Assembly (NCBI RefSeq): GCF_002951835.1
Contig: NZ_CP019448.1
Coordinates: 2,232,001 to 2,296,000, forward strand
Length of the DNA: 64,000 nucleotides
Source: Simonsiella muelleri ATCC 29453
GTDB taxonomy: Bacteria > Pseudomonadota > Gammaproteobacteria > Burkholderiales > Neisseriaceae
Reading direction: 5' to 3'
Part shown: positions 34,260 through 41,750 of the stretch, piece after piece
How the letters are laid out: each line of letters opens with the position of its first letter
Position numbering within the stretch: the stretch's first letter is position 1
Position numbers and translations under genes: made by a program
The notes under the pieces: generated by a model
What the model was told of the DNA's origin: nothing
The model's database searches: none
The model's input: only the letters and a program-made list of their open reading frames with translations

Positions 34260-37010
34260 TTAATGTGCATCGTCCCAATTTTTTCCGACACCCACTTCCG
34301 CCAAAAGTGGCACATTCAATACCTCCGCCCCCACTTGCGACATGATTTCAGGCAGTTTGATTTGAATCCAATCCAATTCCGATTCATGTACTTCTAACAC
34401 TAATTCATCGTGAACCTGCATCACCAAACGGCTTTTTTGATTCATTAAAAATTTTGATACGTCAATCATTGCTTTTTTAATCAAATCACTAGCCGTTCCT
34501 TGCATGGGTGCATTAATCGCGGCACGTTCTGCGCCTGCACGTTTCATGGCATGATTGGAGTGAATATCAGGCAAATACAATTTACGCCCGAATAAAGTTT
34601 CCACAAAACCAAATTGTTGTGCGTGTTCTTTGGTACGTTGCATATATTCCGCTACGCCCGTATACCGCGCAAAATACCGCTTGATGAACATCGCCGCCGA
34701 TACATTGTCAATGCCCAACGACTTCGCCAAACCATATTCCCCCATGCCATAAATCAAACCAAAATTGATGGTTTTCGCATAACGTCGTTGTTCTAATGTG
34801 ATTTTTTCAGGCGCAACCCCAAACACTTCCGCTGCCGTACGTCTATGGACATCTTCATTATTTTGAAAGGCTGCCTGCAAAGTCGCATCACCCGATAAAT
34901 GCGCCATAATTCGCAATTCAATTTGTGAATAGTCTGCCGAAACAATCAGATAACCATCAGGCGCATTGAATGCGCGGCGCACACGGCGACCTTGTTTGGT
35001 ACGAATTGGAATATTTTGTAAATTCGGATTATTACTCGCCAAACGCCCCGTAATCGCTACAGCTTGCGCGTAATTCGTATGCACACGTCCTGTTTGCGGA
35101 TTTATCATTTCTGGTAATTTATCGGTATAAGTGGATTTTAATTTAGCCAAACTTCTGTTTTGTAAAATTAATTTTGGTAATGGATAATCGTCAGCTAATT
35201 TTTCCAATACGCTTTCATCAGTAGAATAACCACCTTTGGCTGTTTTTTTCACACCTTTAGTGGGAATACCCAATTGATTGAACAAAATTTCTTGTAATTG
35301 TTTGGGCGAATTCAAATTAAAAGGTTGCCCAGCTAAATCATAGGCTTGCTGTTCTAATTGCAGTAATTCTGTACCCAATTCCGTGCTTTGTTGTGCCAAT
35401 TCTGCACAATCAAGGTGGACGCCTGCGCGTTCCATTTGAAACAACACTTGCGCAACAGGTAGTTCCATATTTTCATATATTTCAATCTGTTGGGCATCCA
35501 TTTGAGTGCGTAAATGCTGTTCAATTCGCAACGCAAAATCCGCATCTTGGCAAGCATATTCGGTGGCTTGTGCCACGTTCACATCAGCAAATGAAATTTG
35601 TTTCGCGCCCTTGCCACACAGACTTTCATAACTAATCGTCTCCAAACCCAGCCAACGCATCGCCAAATCGTCCAAATTATGCGACAAATGACTTTCCACA
35701 ATATACGATGCCAGCATGGCATCACCCGCAATGCCTTGTAAGTCAATACCATGATTTTTAAAGATATGTTGGTCATATTTCAAATTTTGACCGATTTTTG
35801 CCAAATTTTTGTCTTCCAAAAAAGGCTTCAGGCTGCCTGAAATTTCCTGCCAATCCAATTGTTCCGCCAATGTGTGCGCCACAGGAATGTACACCGCATC
35901 ACCAGCCGCAAACGCCATGCTAATGCCCACCAATTTTGCTGTCATGGGGTCTAACGAATTGGTTTCGGTATCCAAGCCAATTTGGCGACATGATTGCAAC
36001 CGTACCACCAAATTCGCCAACTGCTCAGATGTTGTAACTACCTGATAATTTAGTTCTTTTGGTAATTCATCAAAAATTTTGATGTTTTCAGGCTGCCTGA
36101 AAACAGGCGCAGCAGGTGTGGCAAATAAATCGCCTGTTTCGCCAATAGCCAACTGGTTTTCAGCTTCTTTGAGCCATGTTTTAAAACCCAATTCACGAAA
36201 ACGTGGCACAAGTTGCTGCCAATTCGGATTTTGTCGTGCCAAATCATCAAGCCCATTGGGCAACGATTCATGCAAATCTACATCGGTTTTAATCGTAACC
36301 AACTCATAAGAAAGCGGTAATTGGGGTAGGGCAGCGCGTAAGTTTTCACCAATTTTGCCTTTAAATTCATCGGCGCGGCGCATGATTTCGTCCAACGAAC
36401 CAAATTCCGCCAACCATTTCGCCGCCGTTTTCTCACCGCATTTTTCTACGCCTGGAACGTTATCTACTTTGTCGCCCATTAACGCCAAAAAATCGCGGAT
36501 TTGTTCGGGTTTTACGCCAAATTTTTGCATCACACCAGCTGAATCAAGTGTTTCATTTTTCATGGTATTTACTAATGTGATTTGCGTATTCACCAGTTGC
36601 GCCATGTCTTTATCGCCTGTGGAAATGATGACGTTCATGTTTTGTGCAGCAGCCTGAACCGCCAACGTGCCAATCACGTCATCGGCTTCCACATCATTAA
36701 TTTTCAAAACTTTCCACCCCATTAATTCCACCAATTCAGGCAGCATTTCGGCTTGTGGACGCAAATCATCAGGCATAGGCGGACGCGTGGCTTTATAATC
36801 AGGAAAAAGCGCATGGCGAAAATTTTTGCCTTTGGCATCAAACACCACTGCGCAATAATCCGCAGGTTGTTCCGCACGTAGGCTTTTGAGCATTTTTAAC
36901 ACGCCATACACCGCATTGGTTGGTGTGCCATCAGGCGCACTCAAATGCGTGAGCGCGTAAAAAGCACGGTAAAGATAGGACGAACCGTCCACAAGTAACA
37001 AAGTTTTCAT
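34260..37010 (-). CDS. polA: DNA polymerase I
   Basis: Pol I (916 aa), which removes RNA primers and fills gaps. Three domains in order: a 5'-3' exonuclease with LLLVDGSSYLYRAF and DVEADDVIGTLA; a proofreading exonuclease with intact Exo I (IGLDTETNSLD), Exo II (NLKYDQHIF) and Exo III (YACQDADFA); and an A-family polymerase with motif A (DYSQIELRIMAHLSGD), motif B (RYAKTINFGLIYGMGEYG) and motif C (MQVHDELVLEV). The start at 37010 gives the normal N-terminus. A 10-codon upstream extension runs through a DUS. Internal DUS encode short segments such as SGSLK. Confidence 0.97.
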   Translation of the reverse strand: MKTLLLVDGSSYLYRAFYALTHLSAPDGTPTNAVYGVLKMLKSLRAEQPADYCAVVFDAKGKNFRHALFPDYKATRPPMPDDLRPQAEMLPELVELMGWKVLKINDVEADDVIGTLAVQAAAQNMNVIISTGDKDMAQLVNTQITLVNTMKNETLDSAGVMQKFGVKPEQIRDFLALMGDKVDNVPGVEKCGEKTAAKWLAEFGSLDEIMRRADEFKGKIGENLRAALPQLPLSYELVTIKTDVDLHESLPNGLDDLARQNPNWQQLVPRFRELGFKTWLKEAENQLAIGETGDLFATPAAPVFRQPENIKIFDELPKELNYQVVTTSEQLANLVVRLQSCRQIGLDTETNSLDPMTAKLVGISMAFAAGDAVYIPVAHTLAEQLDWQEISGSLKPFLEDKNLAKIGQNLKYDQHIFKNHGIDLQGIAGDAMLASYIVESHLSHNLDDLAMRWLGLETISYESLCGKGAKQISFADVNVAQATEYACQDADFALRIEQHLRTQMDAQQIEIYENMELPVAQVLFQMERAGVHLDCAELAQQSTELGTELLQLEQQAYDLAGQPFNLNSPKQLQEILFNQLGIPTKGVKKTAKGGYSTDESVLEKLADDYPLPKLILQNRSLAKLKSTYTDKLPEMINPQTGRVHTNYAQAVAITGRLASNNPNLQNIPIRTKQGRRVRRAFNAPDGYLIVSADYSQIELRIMAHLSGDATLQAAFQNNEDVHRRTAAEVFGVAPEKITLEQRRYAKTINFGLIYGMGEYGLAKSLGIDNVSAAMFIKRYFARYTGVAEYMQRTKEHAQQFGFVETLFGRKLYLPDIHSNHAMKRAGAERAAINAPMQGTASDLIKKAMIDVSKFLMNQKSRLVMQVHDELVLEVHESELDWIQIKLPEIMSQVGAEVLNVPLLAEVGVGKNWDDAH

Positions 37011-37097
37011 ATTCAGGCTGCCTGAAAAATTCAAAGTCAATAAACGAATATTTTACCGTACAATCCTTTATTTTATGAGACAGAAAGTCATTTCATC

Positions 37098-37364
37098 ATG
37101 TCAATTGGTTCAATTAATCGCCGACAATTTCTCATTTGTGCCACTGCTTTGATTTTAAACTCTTGTTCAAAAAGTAAAAAACACAAGAAATTACCTTCAG
37201 GTAGCACGGTTTTGGTATTGGGTGATTCACTAACAGCAAGTTACGGCGCAACACAAGGCAATGATTATCCTAGCCAACTCGCACAAATCACAGGTTGGCA
37301 AATCATCAATGGCGGCGTATCAGGCGACACCAGCGCACAAGCATTGGCAAGACTACCCGAATTG
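37098..37364 (+). pseudogene. SGNH/GDSL esterase lipoprotein, N-terminal fragment
   Basis: The first ~90 codons of an SGNH hydrolase (TesA/arylesterase-like). A twin-arginine-like start (NRRQFLICATA) merges with a lipobox ending LNSC (Cys23). The nucleophile block is GDSLTASYG (Ser44), and block II glycine is in NGGVSGDTS. The family reading continues to ARLPELLD, where the inverted terminus of the inserted element begins. The rest of the gene is at 39098. Without the C-terminal histidine block it cannot be an active enzyme. Confidence 0.85.
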
Positions 37365-37508
37365 TTAGACTTCCTGCGAAACTTTCTTTTTGTTAGAATA
37401 CCTGCATAAACTACGAAAATAGTAAAAGTCTCACAGAGATTAAATTTGAAACGACTACCCTTTCCACTCTGTAACACCGTGCCTTTTGCCTGTGCTAATG
37501 TGCCTTGA

Positions 37509-37781
37509 TTCACAACAAGCAGGCGTGGGGCGGAGAAATTGGGCATCAGCGGCGTGTTGGATTGGGTGGAAGTGGACACGAAAACAGGCCGTCTGAAACC
37601 CGTGTAATACAAACTCGCCACCATCGCCGCTGTGCGCGAACTTCTAAACAGTGGACAAACTCCGCCACCCGACTACGGCAAACGCTGCAAAGCCTGCTCG
37701 CTGGTGGAGATTTACCAGCCGGCGTTGCTGGGGAAACGGGATAGGAGTGTGGGGTATGTGGCGGAGTTATTTGGGGAGTGA
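37509..37781 (+). pseudogene. Type I-C-like cas4 remnant
   Basis: In one frame the sequence reads SRRGAEKLGISGVLDWVEVD, then GRLKPV, a TAA stop, then YKLATIAAVRELLNSGQTPP and KRCKACSLVEIYQP, ending in LFGE. This is the Cas4 pattern: the GVLDWVE nuclease acid region, LKPVEYK (here GAA changed to TAA), and the C-terminal iron-sulfur cysteines CxxCS. The long middle part between YK and the C-terminal helix is missing, and one cluster Cys is Tyr (EIYQP). An AG-type Neisseria DUS, AGGCCGTCTGAA, lies inside at 37586-37597. GC is visibly higher than the flanks, so foreign origin is likely. Confidence 0.75.
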
Positions 37782-37827
37782 AAATAAGTAATTATAAGTT
37801 TTGTGAATTTAACCATGGAGATAAATT

Positions 37828-38256
37828 ATGTCAAAGAATATCTTTTTAGTGCAATATCAAGATCAAAATTATTTTGATGATACTTCAGAAACTATAGATG
37901 AAGTTTATTTGAATGAAGAAGTATATGAAAAATTAAAAGATTATATAAAGACGAGAGAAATCCTAGAATCTAAAAACTCAACCAATAAAACTTTAATAAA
38001 TTATATTGAATGTGATGATATTTCTAATATTGTGGAAAATATATTAATTCCCACTTGGATTAGAGAAATTGAACCTGCTTGGATTAGAGAAATTGAAAAA
38101 GCAGATACAGAAGAAAAAGCAGATACAGAAATTATTGCTGCGAACATAGAACAAGTAATGTTATCTTCAGGTAATATATCTAATATTTTAGATTTATTAA
38201 ATTTGAAACGTAATAATTATAATAATGACTCTAGTGTATTAGTTATGGTGGGTTGA
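37828..38256 (+). CDS. Cargo gene 1, unknown protein with internal repeats
   Basis: A 142-aa, very acidic protein I do not recognise. A GGAG ribosome site sits seven bases before the ATG. The N-terminus (SKNIFLVQYQDQNYFDD) looks like a beta-rich start. The middle contains two in-frame tandem DNA repeats: a 24-bp unit (two copies, encoding WIREIE twice) and an 18-bp unit (two copies, encoding KADTEE/KADTEI). The end is hydrophobic. It is extremely AT-rich compared with the cas remnants around it. It stops three bases before gene 2, so the two are coupled. By position it could be an immunity or specificity partner of gene 2 (inference). Confidence 0.7.
   Translation: MSKNIFLVQYQDQNYFDDTSETIDEVYLNEEVYEKLKDYIKTREILESKNSTNKTLINYIECDDISNIVENILIPTWIREIEPAWIREIEKADTEEKADTEIIAANIEQVMLSSGNISNILDLLNLKRNNYNNDSSVLVMVG
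38054..38130. repeat. Two adjacent short tandem repeats inside cargo gene 1
   Basis: A 24-bp period at 38054-38097 (CTTGGATTAGAGAAATTGAA repeated) followed at 38098-38130 by an 18-bp period (AAAGCAGATACAGAA repeated). Both are multiples of three and keep the frame. Confidence 0.9.
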
Positions 38257-38259
38257 TAT

Positions 38260-38769
38260 ATGTGCAATCAAGGCAAAAAAGGTGAAATGCAAGTTACCGA
38301 GTTAATATCTCAAATGGGACAGTTGAATAATTCGCATGTAGATTTTGTTAGGCATACCACAACTAATACACCAGATAGTGGACATGACGTTGGATTGTAT
38401 CATACGGAAAAAAATTTTGATGAAATGATTGCAATTTCAACTGGCAATTTATCTGAATTTTCCGACCCGAAAGAAGATGATAGTAAAAAGATGCAAACAA
38501 GAATTGATGTAAAAAATGAAAATAATAAAATAACAAAGCCTGTAGCGCAAAAATTTATTGCTGATATTAAGAAACATCCAGATTGTAAAGGGCATCTTTT
38601 ATTAGGAGATAATGGCTTAACAAAAGGAGCTGAAGATGTATTTCGTGAAGCTAAAGAAAATTATCCAGATAAGAAAATTGACTATATTTCCAATGAGGGG
38701 GTACAAAATTTGAGAAAGGCAGCAATTACCCAGTTACAAAAACAAAATGATAAGGACAAGTTAAAGTAG
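38260..38769 (+). CDS. Cargo gene 2, putative PD-(D/E)XK nuclease
   Basis: A 169-aa protein that resembles Mrr-like restriction endonuclease folds. A GKKGEMQVTELISQMG helix has a conserved-type Glu, an aspartate in PDSGHDVGLY follows, and then TRIDVKNEN supplies the D-x-K pair before a helix (TKPVAQKFIADIKK). After it comes a strand GHLLLGDNGLT, as in Mrr-type cores. The distances fit the fold, but no close family comes to mind. It is AT-rich and directly downstream of cargo gene 1. A toxin nuclease with gene 1 as antitoxin, or a small defence module, are both possible. The C-terminus is Lys-rich. Confidence 0.65.
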   Translation: MCNQGKKGEMQVTELISQMGQLNNSHVDFVRHTTTNTPDSGHDVGLYHTEKNFDEMIAISTGNLSEFSDPKEDDSKKMQTRIDVKNENNKITKPVAQKFIADIKKHPDCKGHLLLGDNGLTKGAEDVFREAKENYPDKKIDYISNEGVQNLRKAAITQLQKQNDKDKLK

Positions 38770-38876
38770 CAATCATAGGTTGTGCTACTCCTAGACTTAA
38801 CCGAACTTACAATTTTAAGGTAGATCACCCCTGTTAAACACCCCAAAAAGTGCGATCAAAACCCAAGGAGTTCCCC

Positions 38877-38972
38877 ATGCGCAAACTGCAAAACACGCTC
38901 TATATCACCACCCAAGGCAGCTATCTGCATAAGGAGCGGGAGACGCTGGTGGTGGAGCAGGAACGTAAATAA
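38877..38972 (+). pseudogene. cas1 N-terminal remnant (type I-C-like)
   Basis: A 31-codon frame with an excellent AAGGAG ribosome site six bases upstream. It reads MRKLQNTLYITTQGSYL then HKERETLVVEQERK and stops. NTLYITTQGSYL...LVVE is the start of type I-C Cas1, the integrase of CRISPR adaptation. Everything after the first two strands, including the catalytic Glu/His/Asp, is gone. It follows cas4 in I-C systems, as the remnant order here shows. Confidence 0.72.
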
Positions 38973-38980
38973 ATAATATA

Positions 38981-39097
38981 TTCAAAGCATTATCTTACCA
39001 TTATCGTAATCATAGCAAACGATTGGGATTACGCTTGAACCTTATTGCTGGAATTATTCAACAGGTAGCTTGGGTTTTAGTTTCGCAGGAAGTCTAA
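38981..39097 (+). pseudogene. IS5-like transposase C-terminal remnant
   Basis: The open frame reads FKALSYHYRNHSKRLGLRLN and then LIAGIIQQVAWVLVSQEV before the stop. YRN...RxGLRxNLIAGI is the usual end of IS5-family (IS427/IS1031-type) transposases. The stop codon lies in the right inverted terminus of the element. The N-terminal part with the DDE residues is absent. Confidence 0.7.
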
Positions 39098-39341
39098 TAT
39101 AGATGTTGTGTTGGTCGCGATTCCATATTTCACAGCAGGCGCACTCATCGGCAAAGTCAGCGAACACCCATTGTACGATGAACTCGCCAAACAATACCAA
39201 TTACCACTATTCAAAGACGCGTGGGTAGATGTGTTGAGCAACAAAGACATGAAATCAGACCAAGTGCATGGTAACGCCAAAGGTTATCGTCATTTTGCAG
39301 AGAAATCAAATATTTTCCTTAAGAAAAAAGGATTTAGATAA
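39098..39341 (+). pseudogene. SGNH/GDSL esterase, C-terminal fragment
   Basis: Continues the gene broken at 37364: IDVVLVAIPYFTAGALIGKV, then a lid region, and the catalytic block SDQVHGNAKGYRHFAE, where family members have the Asp-x-x-His pair (here DQVH). About 40 residues of the family, including the GGND block III, are missing between the fragments. Removing the element would therefore not restore the gene. GTG at 39108 could start a short peptide, but expression is doubtful. Confidence 0.8.
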
Positions 39342-39401
39342 TTATTATTTTCAAGAAACCTGAATTCATTGACATAAAATGGAATAAAATGAAATAAAAA
39401 A

Positions 39402-39587
39402 GCAGCCTGAAACCTTTGCAAAACTACCCGTCGTCATTACCACGTAGGCGGTAATCCATTTTCAATCTCAAATAGATTTTTAATCCATCAAATAAAATCA
39501 ATTATCTAAATTTTGCTATTGGATTCCCGCATTCGTGGGAATGACGAGATTTAGGTTAATTTTTGGGTTTTGCAAAGGTTTCAGGCT
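39402..39587. repeat. NIME-like element with dRS3-type repeats
   Basis: Arms GCAGCCTGAAACCTTTGC (continuing AAAAC) and GTTTTGCAAAGGTTTCAGGC are inverted. Inside are ATTCCCGCATTCGTGGGAAT (39523-39542), an exact neisserial dRS3 pattern (ATTCCC, 8 bases, GGGAAT), and a variant ATTACC...GGTAAT at 39435-39454. The right arm supplies the lpxC stop codon. Confidence 0.75.
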
Positions 39588-40504
39588 ACCGCTAATGTGT
39601 TCACGCCAAAAAATGCGTTAGGTGTGTCTTCATCGTCTGCAAATTCCACCCATTCATGGCTGGTTTCATCTGCCAATACCGCCCGCAACAACGCATTATT
39701 AATCGCGTGTCCCGATTTGTAACCTTCAAACGCACCAATAATCGGATGCCCCACAATATACAAATCACCAATCGCATCTAAAATTTTATGACGCACAAAT
39801 TCATCAGGATAACGCAAACCGTCTGGATTCAAAATATCCACATCATCAATCACAATCGCGTTGGTTAAATTCCCCCCCAAACCCAAACCATGTTGGCGCA
39901 TCATCTCCACTTCCTGCATAAAACCAAATGTCCGCGCACGCGCAATTTCTTCAATGTAATTTTGTCCAGCAAAATCAATCTCAAAACGCGGTGATGATTG
40001 ATTAAAAACAGGGTGGTCAAATTCAATTGTGAGTGCAACTTTAAAACCGTCATGCGGTTCAAATTTTACCCATTTATCCGCTTGCTGAATTTCCATCGGT
40101 TTTAAAATTTTCAAGAATTTTTTTGGTGCGTTTTGTTCTACCACGCCTGCATCTTGCAACAAAAAAATAAAAGGCAAACTGCTGCCGTCCATAATTGGAA
40201 TCTCGGGCGCATTCAACTCAATCAATATGTTGTCCACACCATATGCCGCCAGCGCGGACATGATATGCTCGATTGTGCCAATGCGAATGCCACTTTCGGT
40301 AACAACTGTGGACGATAAACGCGTATCGTTAATCAAATTAGGGTGCAGCTTCACAATTTCGCCTTGTTCACCCGACAAATCGTTGCGGCGAAATGCGATA
40401 CCATAGTGGACAGGCGCAGGATGTAGGGTCAGCGACACGCGCTCACCCGAATGCAAACCCACGCCTGTGGCGGTAACGGTTTTGGCTAAGGTGCGTTGTT
40501 TCAT
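39581..40504 (-). CDS. lpxC: UDP-3-O-acyl-N-acetylglucosamine deacetylase
   Basis: LpxC (307 aa), the committed zinc-dependent step of lipid A synthesis. Zinc ligands: His80 in TIEHIMSAL, His239 in FVRHKILDAIGD and Asp243. The general acid/base is His266 in GYKSGHAINN. The N-terminus GVGLHSGERVSLTL and PIMDGSSLPF are standard. The stop codon lies in a repeat arm (GTAGCCTGAAACC), so the last residues may be shaped by the repeat. A DUS lies in the upstream gap toward ispA. Confidence 0.97.
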   Translation of the reverse strand: MKQRTLAKTVTATGVGLHSGERVSLTLHPAPVHYGIAFRRNDLSGEQGEIVKLHPNLINDTRLSSTVVTESGIRIGTIEHIMSALAAYGVDNILIELNAPEIPIMDGSSLPFIFLLQDAGVVEQNAPKKFLKILKPMEIQQADKWVKFEPHDGFKVALTIEFDHPVFNQSSPRFEIDFAGQNYIEEIARARTFGFMQEVEMMRQHGLGLGGNLTNAIVIDDVDILNPDGLRYPDEFVRHKILDAIGDLYIVGHPIIGAFEGYKSGHAINNALLRAVLADETSHEWVEFADDEDTPNAFFGVNTLAVA

Positions 40505-40566
40505 GATTTATCTTTCTATTTGATATCTGGCTGTTTCAGGCAGCCTGAAGATTAAGAGCACAGGTT

Positions 40567-41460
40567 CTAATTTTTGCGAATCACCACAAATTCCGCTAAT
40601 TGGCGTAAACGGTCGGCGCGTTCATCAAACAATTGTAACGCATCAATGGCTTGTTGAATCAGCGTGTTGGCGTATTCGCGAGCAGCGGTCAAACCCATGA
40701 GTTTGACATAAGTCGGTTTATTGGCTTCTGCATCTTTACCTGCGGTTTTGCCCAGTGTAGCGGTGTCGGCTTCGCAGTCCAACACATCATCAATTACTTG
40801 GAACGCCAAACCCAATTTAGTCGCATAATTATCCAACGCTGCCAACGCATTATCATCTAAATCAGGACAACTCAACGCACCCAACGCCACCGCCGCCCGA
40901 ATCAACGCGCCTGTTTTCCAACCGTGCATTTGTTCCAACTGAATTTGCGACAAATCCACGCCAACATTCGCTAAATCAATCGCCTGACCACCTGCCATAC
41001 CCATGCTGCCTGATGCTTTCGCCAATACGTTTATCATGCGAATTTGTCGCGCTGGCGATAACGCAGTGGCTGTGGATAACACGTCAAACGCCAGTGTTTG
41101 CAAGGCATCGCCGACCAACAATGCCGTAGGTTCATCGTATTGCACATGACAAGTGGGTTTACCGCGCCGTAAACTGTCATTGTCCATGGCGGGCATATCG
41201 TCATGCACCAGTGAATAAACGTGTATGCACTCCACCGCCACCGCCGCCGCTTCACAGGCAGCCTGAACACTGTCGCCCAACTCCGCCGCCGCCCACACCA
41301 ATAATGGGCGCAAACGTTTGCCCCCTCCCAACGTTACATAGCGCATGGCTTCATGTAGGGTTTCGGGGGCTTGATTGATGGAAGGCAAAGCGCGTTCTAA
41401 TAAAATTTCGGTTTGGGCTTGGGCGCGTTGTTGCCACTGTTTGAGATTATTCGTTATCAA
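40567..41460 (-). CDS. ispA: Farnesyl diphosphate synthase
   Basis: Short-chain trans-prenyltransferase (297 aa) that condenses IPP with DMAPP/GPP to FPP. The first Asp-rich motif is DDMPAMDND (Asp87 onward), followed by LRRGKPTCH. The second is DDVLDCEAD. GGGKRLRPLL marks IPP binding. It overlaps xseB by 14 bases, the usual xseB-ispA order, but dxs does not follow. The stop codon is inside a sequence like one end of repeat A (TTAGAACCTGTGCTC on the coding strand). Confidence 0.95.
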   Translation of the reverse strand: MITNNLKQWQQRAQAQTEILLERALPSINQAPETLHEAMRYVTLGGGKRLRPLLVWAAAELGDSVQAACEAAAVAVECIHVYSLVHDDMPAMDNDSLRRGKPTCHVQYDEPTALLVGDALQTLAFDVLSTATALSPARQIRMINVLAKASGSMGMAGGQAIDLANVGVDLSQIQLEQMHGWKTGALIRAAVALGALSCPDLDDNALAALDNYATKLGLAFQVIDDVLDCEADTATLGKTAGKDAEANKPTYVKLMGLTAAREYANTLIQQAIDALQLFDERADRLRQLAEFVVIRKN

Positions 41461-41650
41461 GATTTAGCTCCTTCAATTTTTGGTTATCCAAAACCTGTAA
41501 TTTTTGTTCCATTTCAGCTAATTTGGTTTGACAAAATTTAACCAATTCGCAACCTTCAGTATAGGCAGCAAGTGCTTCATCTAAAGGTTGTTGAGATTGC
41601 ATGGATTGAGCGATGATTTCCAGTCGGGCGAGTGCTTGTTCAAAAGTCAT
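41447..41650 (-). CDS. xseB: Exodeoxyribonuclease VII small subunit
   Basis: XseB (67 aa), the small helical subunit that joins XseA in degrading single-stranded DNA. MTFEQALARLEIIAQSM...LDEALAAYTEG is the family pattern, and EMEQKLQVL is the second helix. ATG at 41650 is preferred over the TTG three codons earlier. xseA is not nearby. It overlaps ispA, so the two are translated together. Confidence 0.93.
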   Translation of the reverse strand: MTFEQALARLEIIAQSMQSQQPLDEALAAYTEGCELVKFCQTKLAEMEQKLQVLDNQKLKELNLDNE

Positions 41651-41750
41651 GAGAATCAATTTGTGTGATGAAAAAACAGAAATTATACGTCAATCTTTAA
41701 TATGTGCGCGCTGGACTCGCCGTATTTCAGGCAACCTGAAAAACAAAAAA

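Larger units (their letters stand above)
37365..39097. mobile_element. 1.73-kb element with 19-bp perfect inverted termini
   Basis: TTAGACTTCCTGCGAAACT at 37365-37383 is exactly repeated inverted at 39079-39097, inside the esterase gene. Between the termini are a cas4 remnant, two intact AT-rich genes, a cas1 remnant and the last ~38 codons of an IS5-like transposase that reads into the right terminus. The left ~120 bp (37384-37505) has no recognisable gene. No obvious target duplication is visible at the edges. It could be one composite element or a stepwise accumulation of insertions. Confidence 0.75.

Noticed and set aside
37265..37624. Minus-strand frame across the left end of the element
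   Set aside because: It spans the esterase, the inverted terminus and cas4 sequence in antisense and so cannot be a natural gene.
37505..37744. Plus-strand frame overlapping the cas4 remnant
   Set aside because: It is a shifted frame of the remnant. The other frame shows the Cas4 motifs.
37365..39345. A CRISPR array near the cas remnants
   Set aside because: No direct repeats of 28-37 bp with regular spacers are visible. The only direct repeats are the 24- and 18-bp coding repeats in cargo gene 1.
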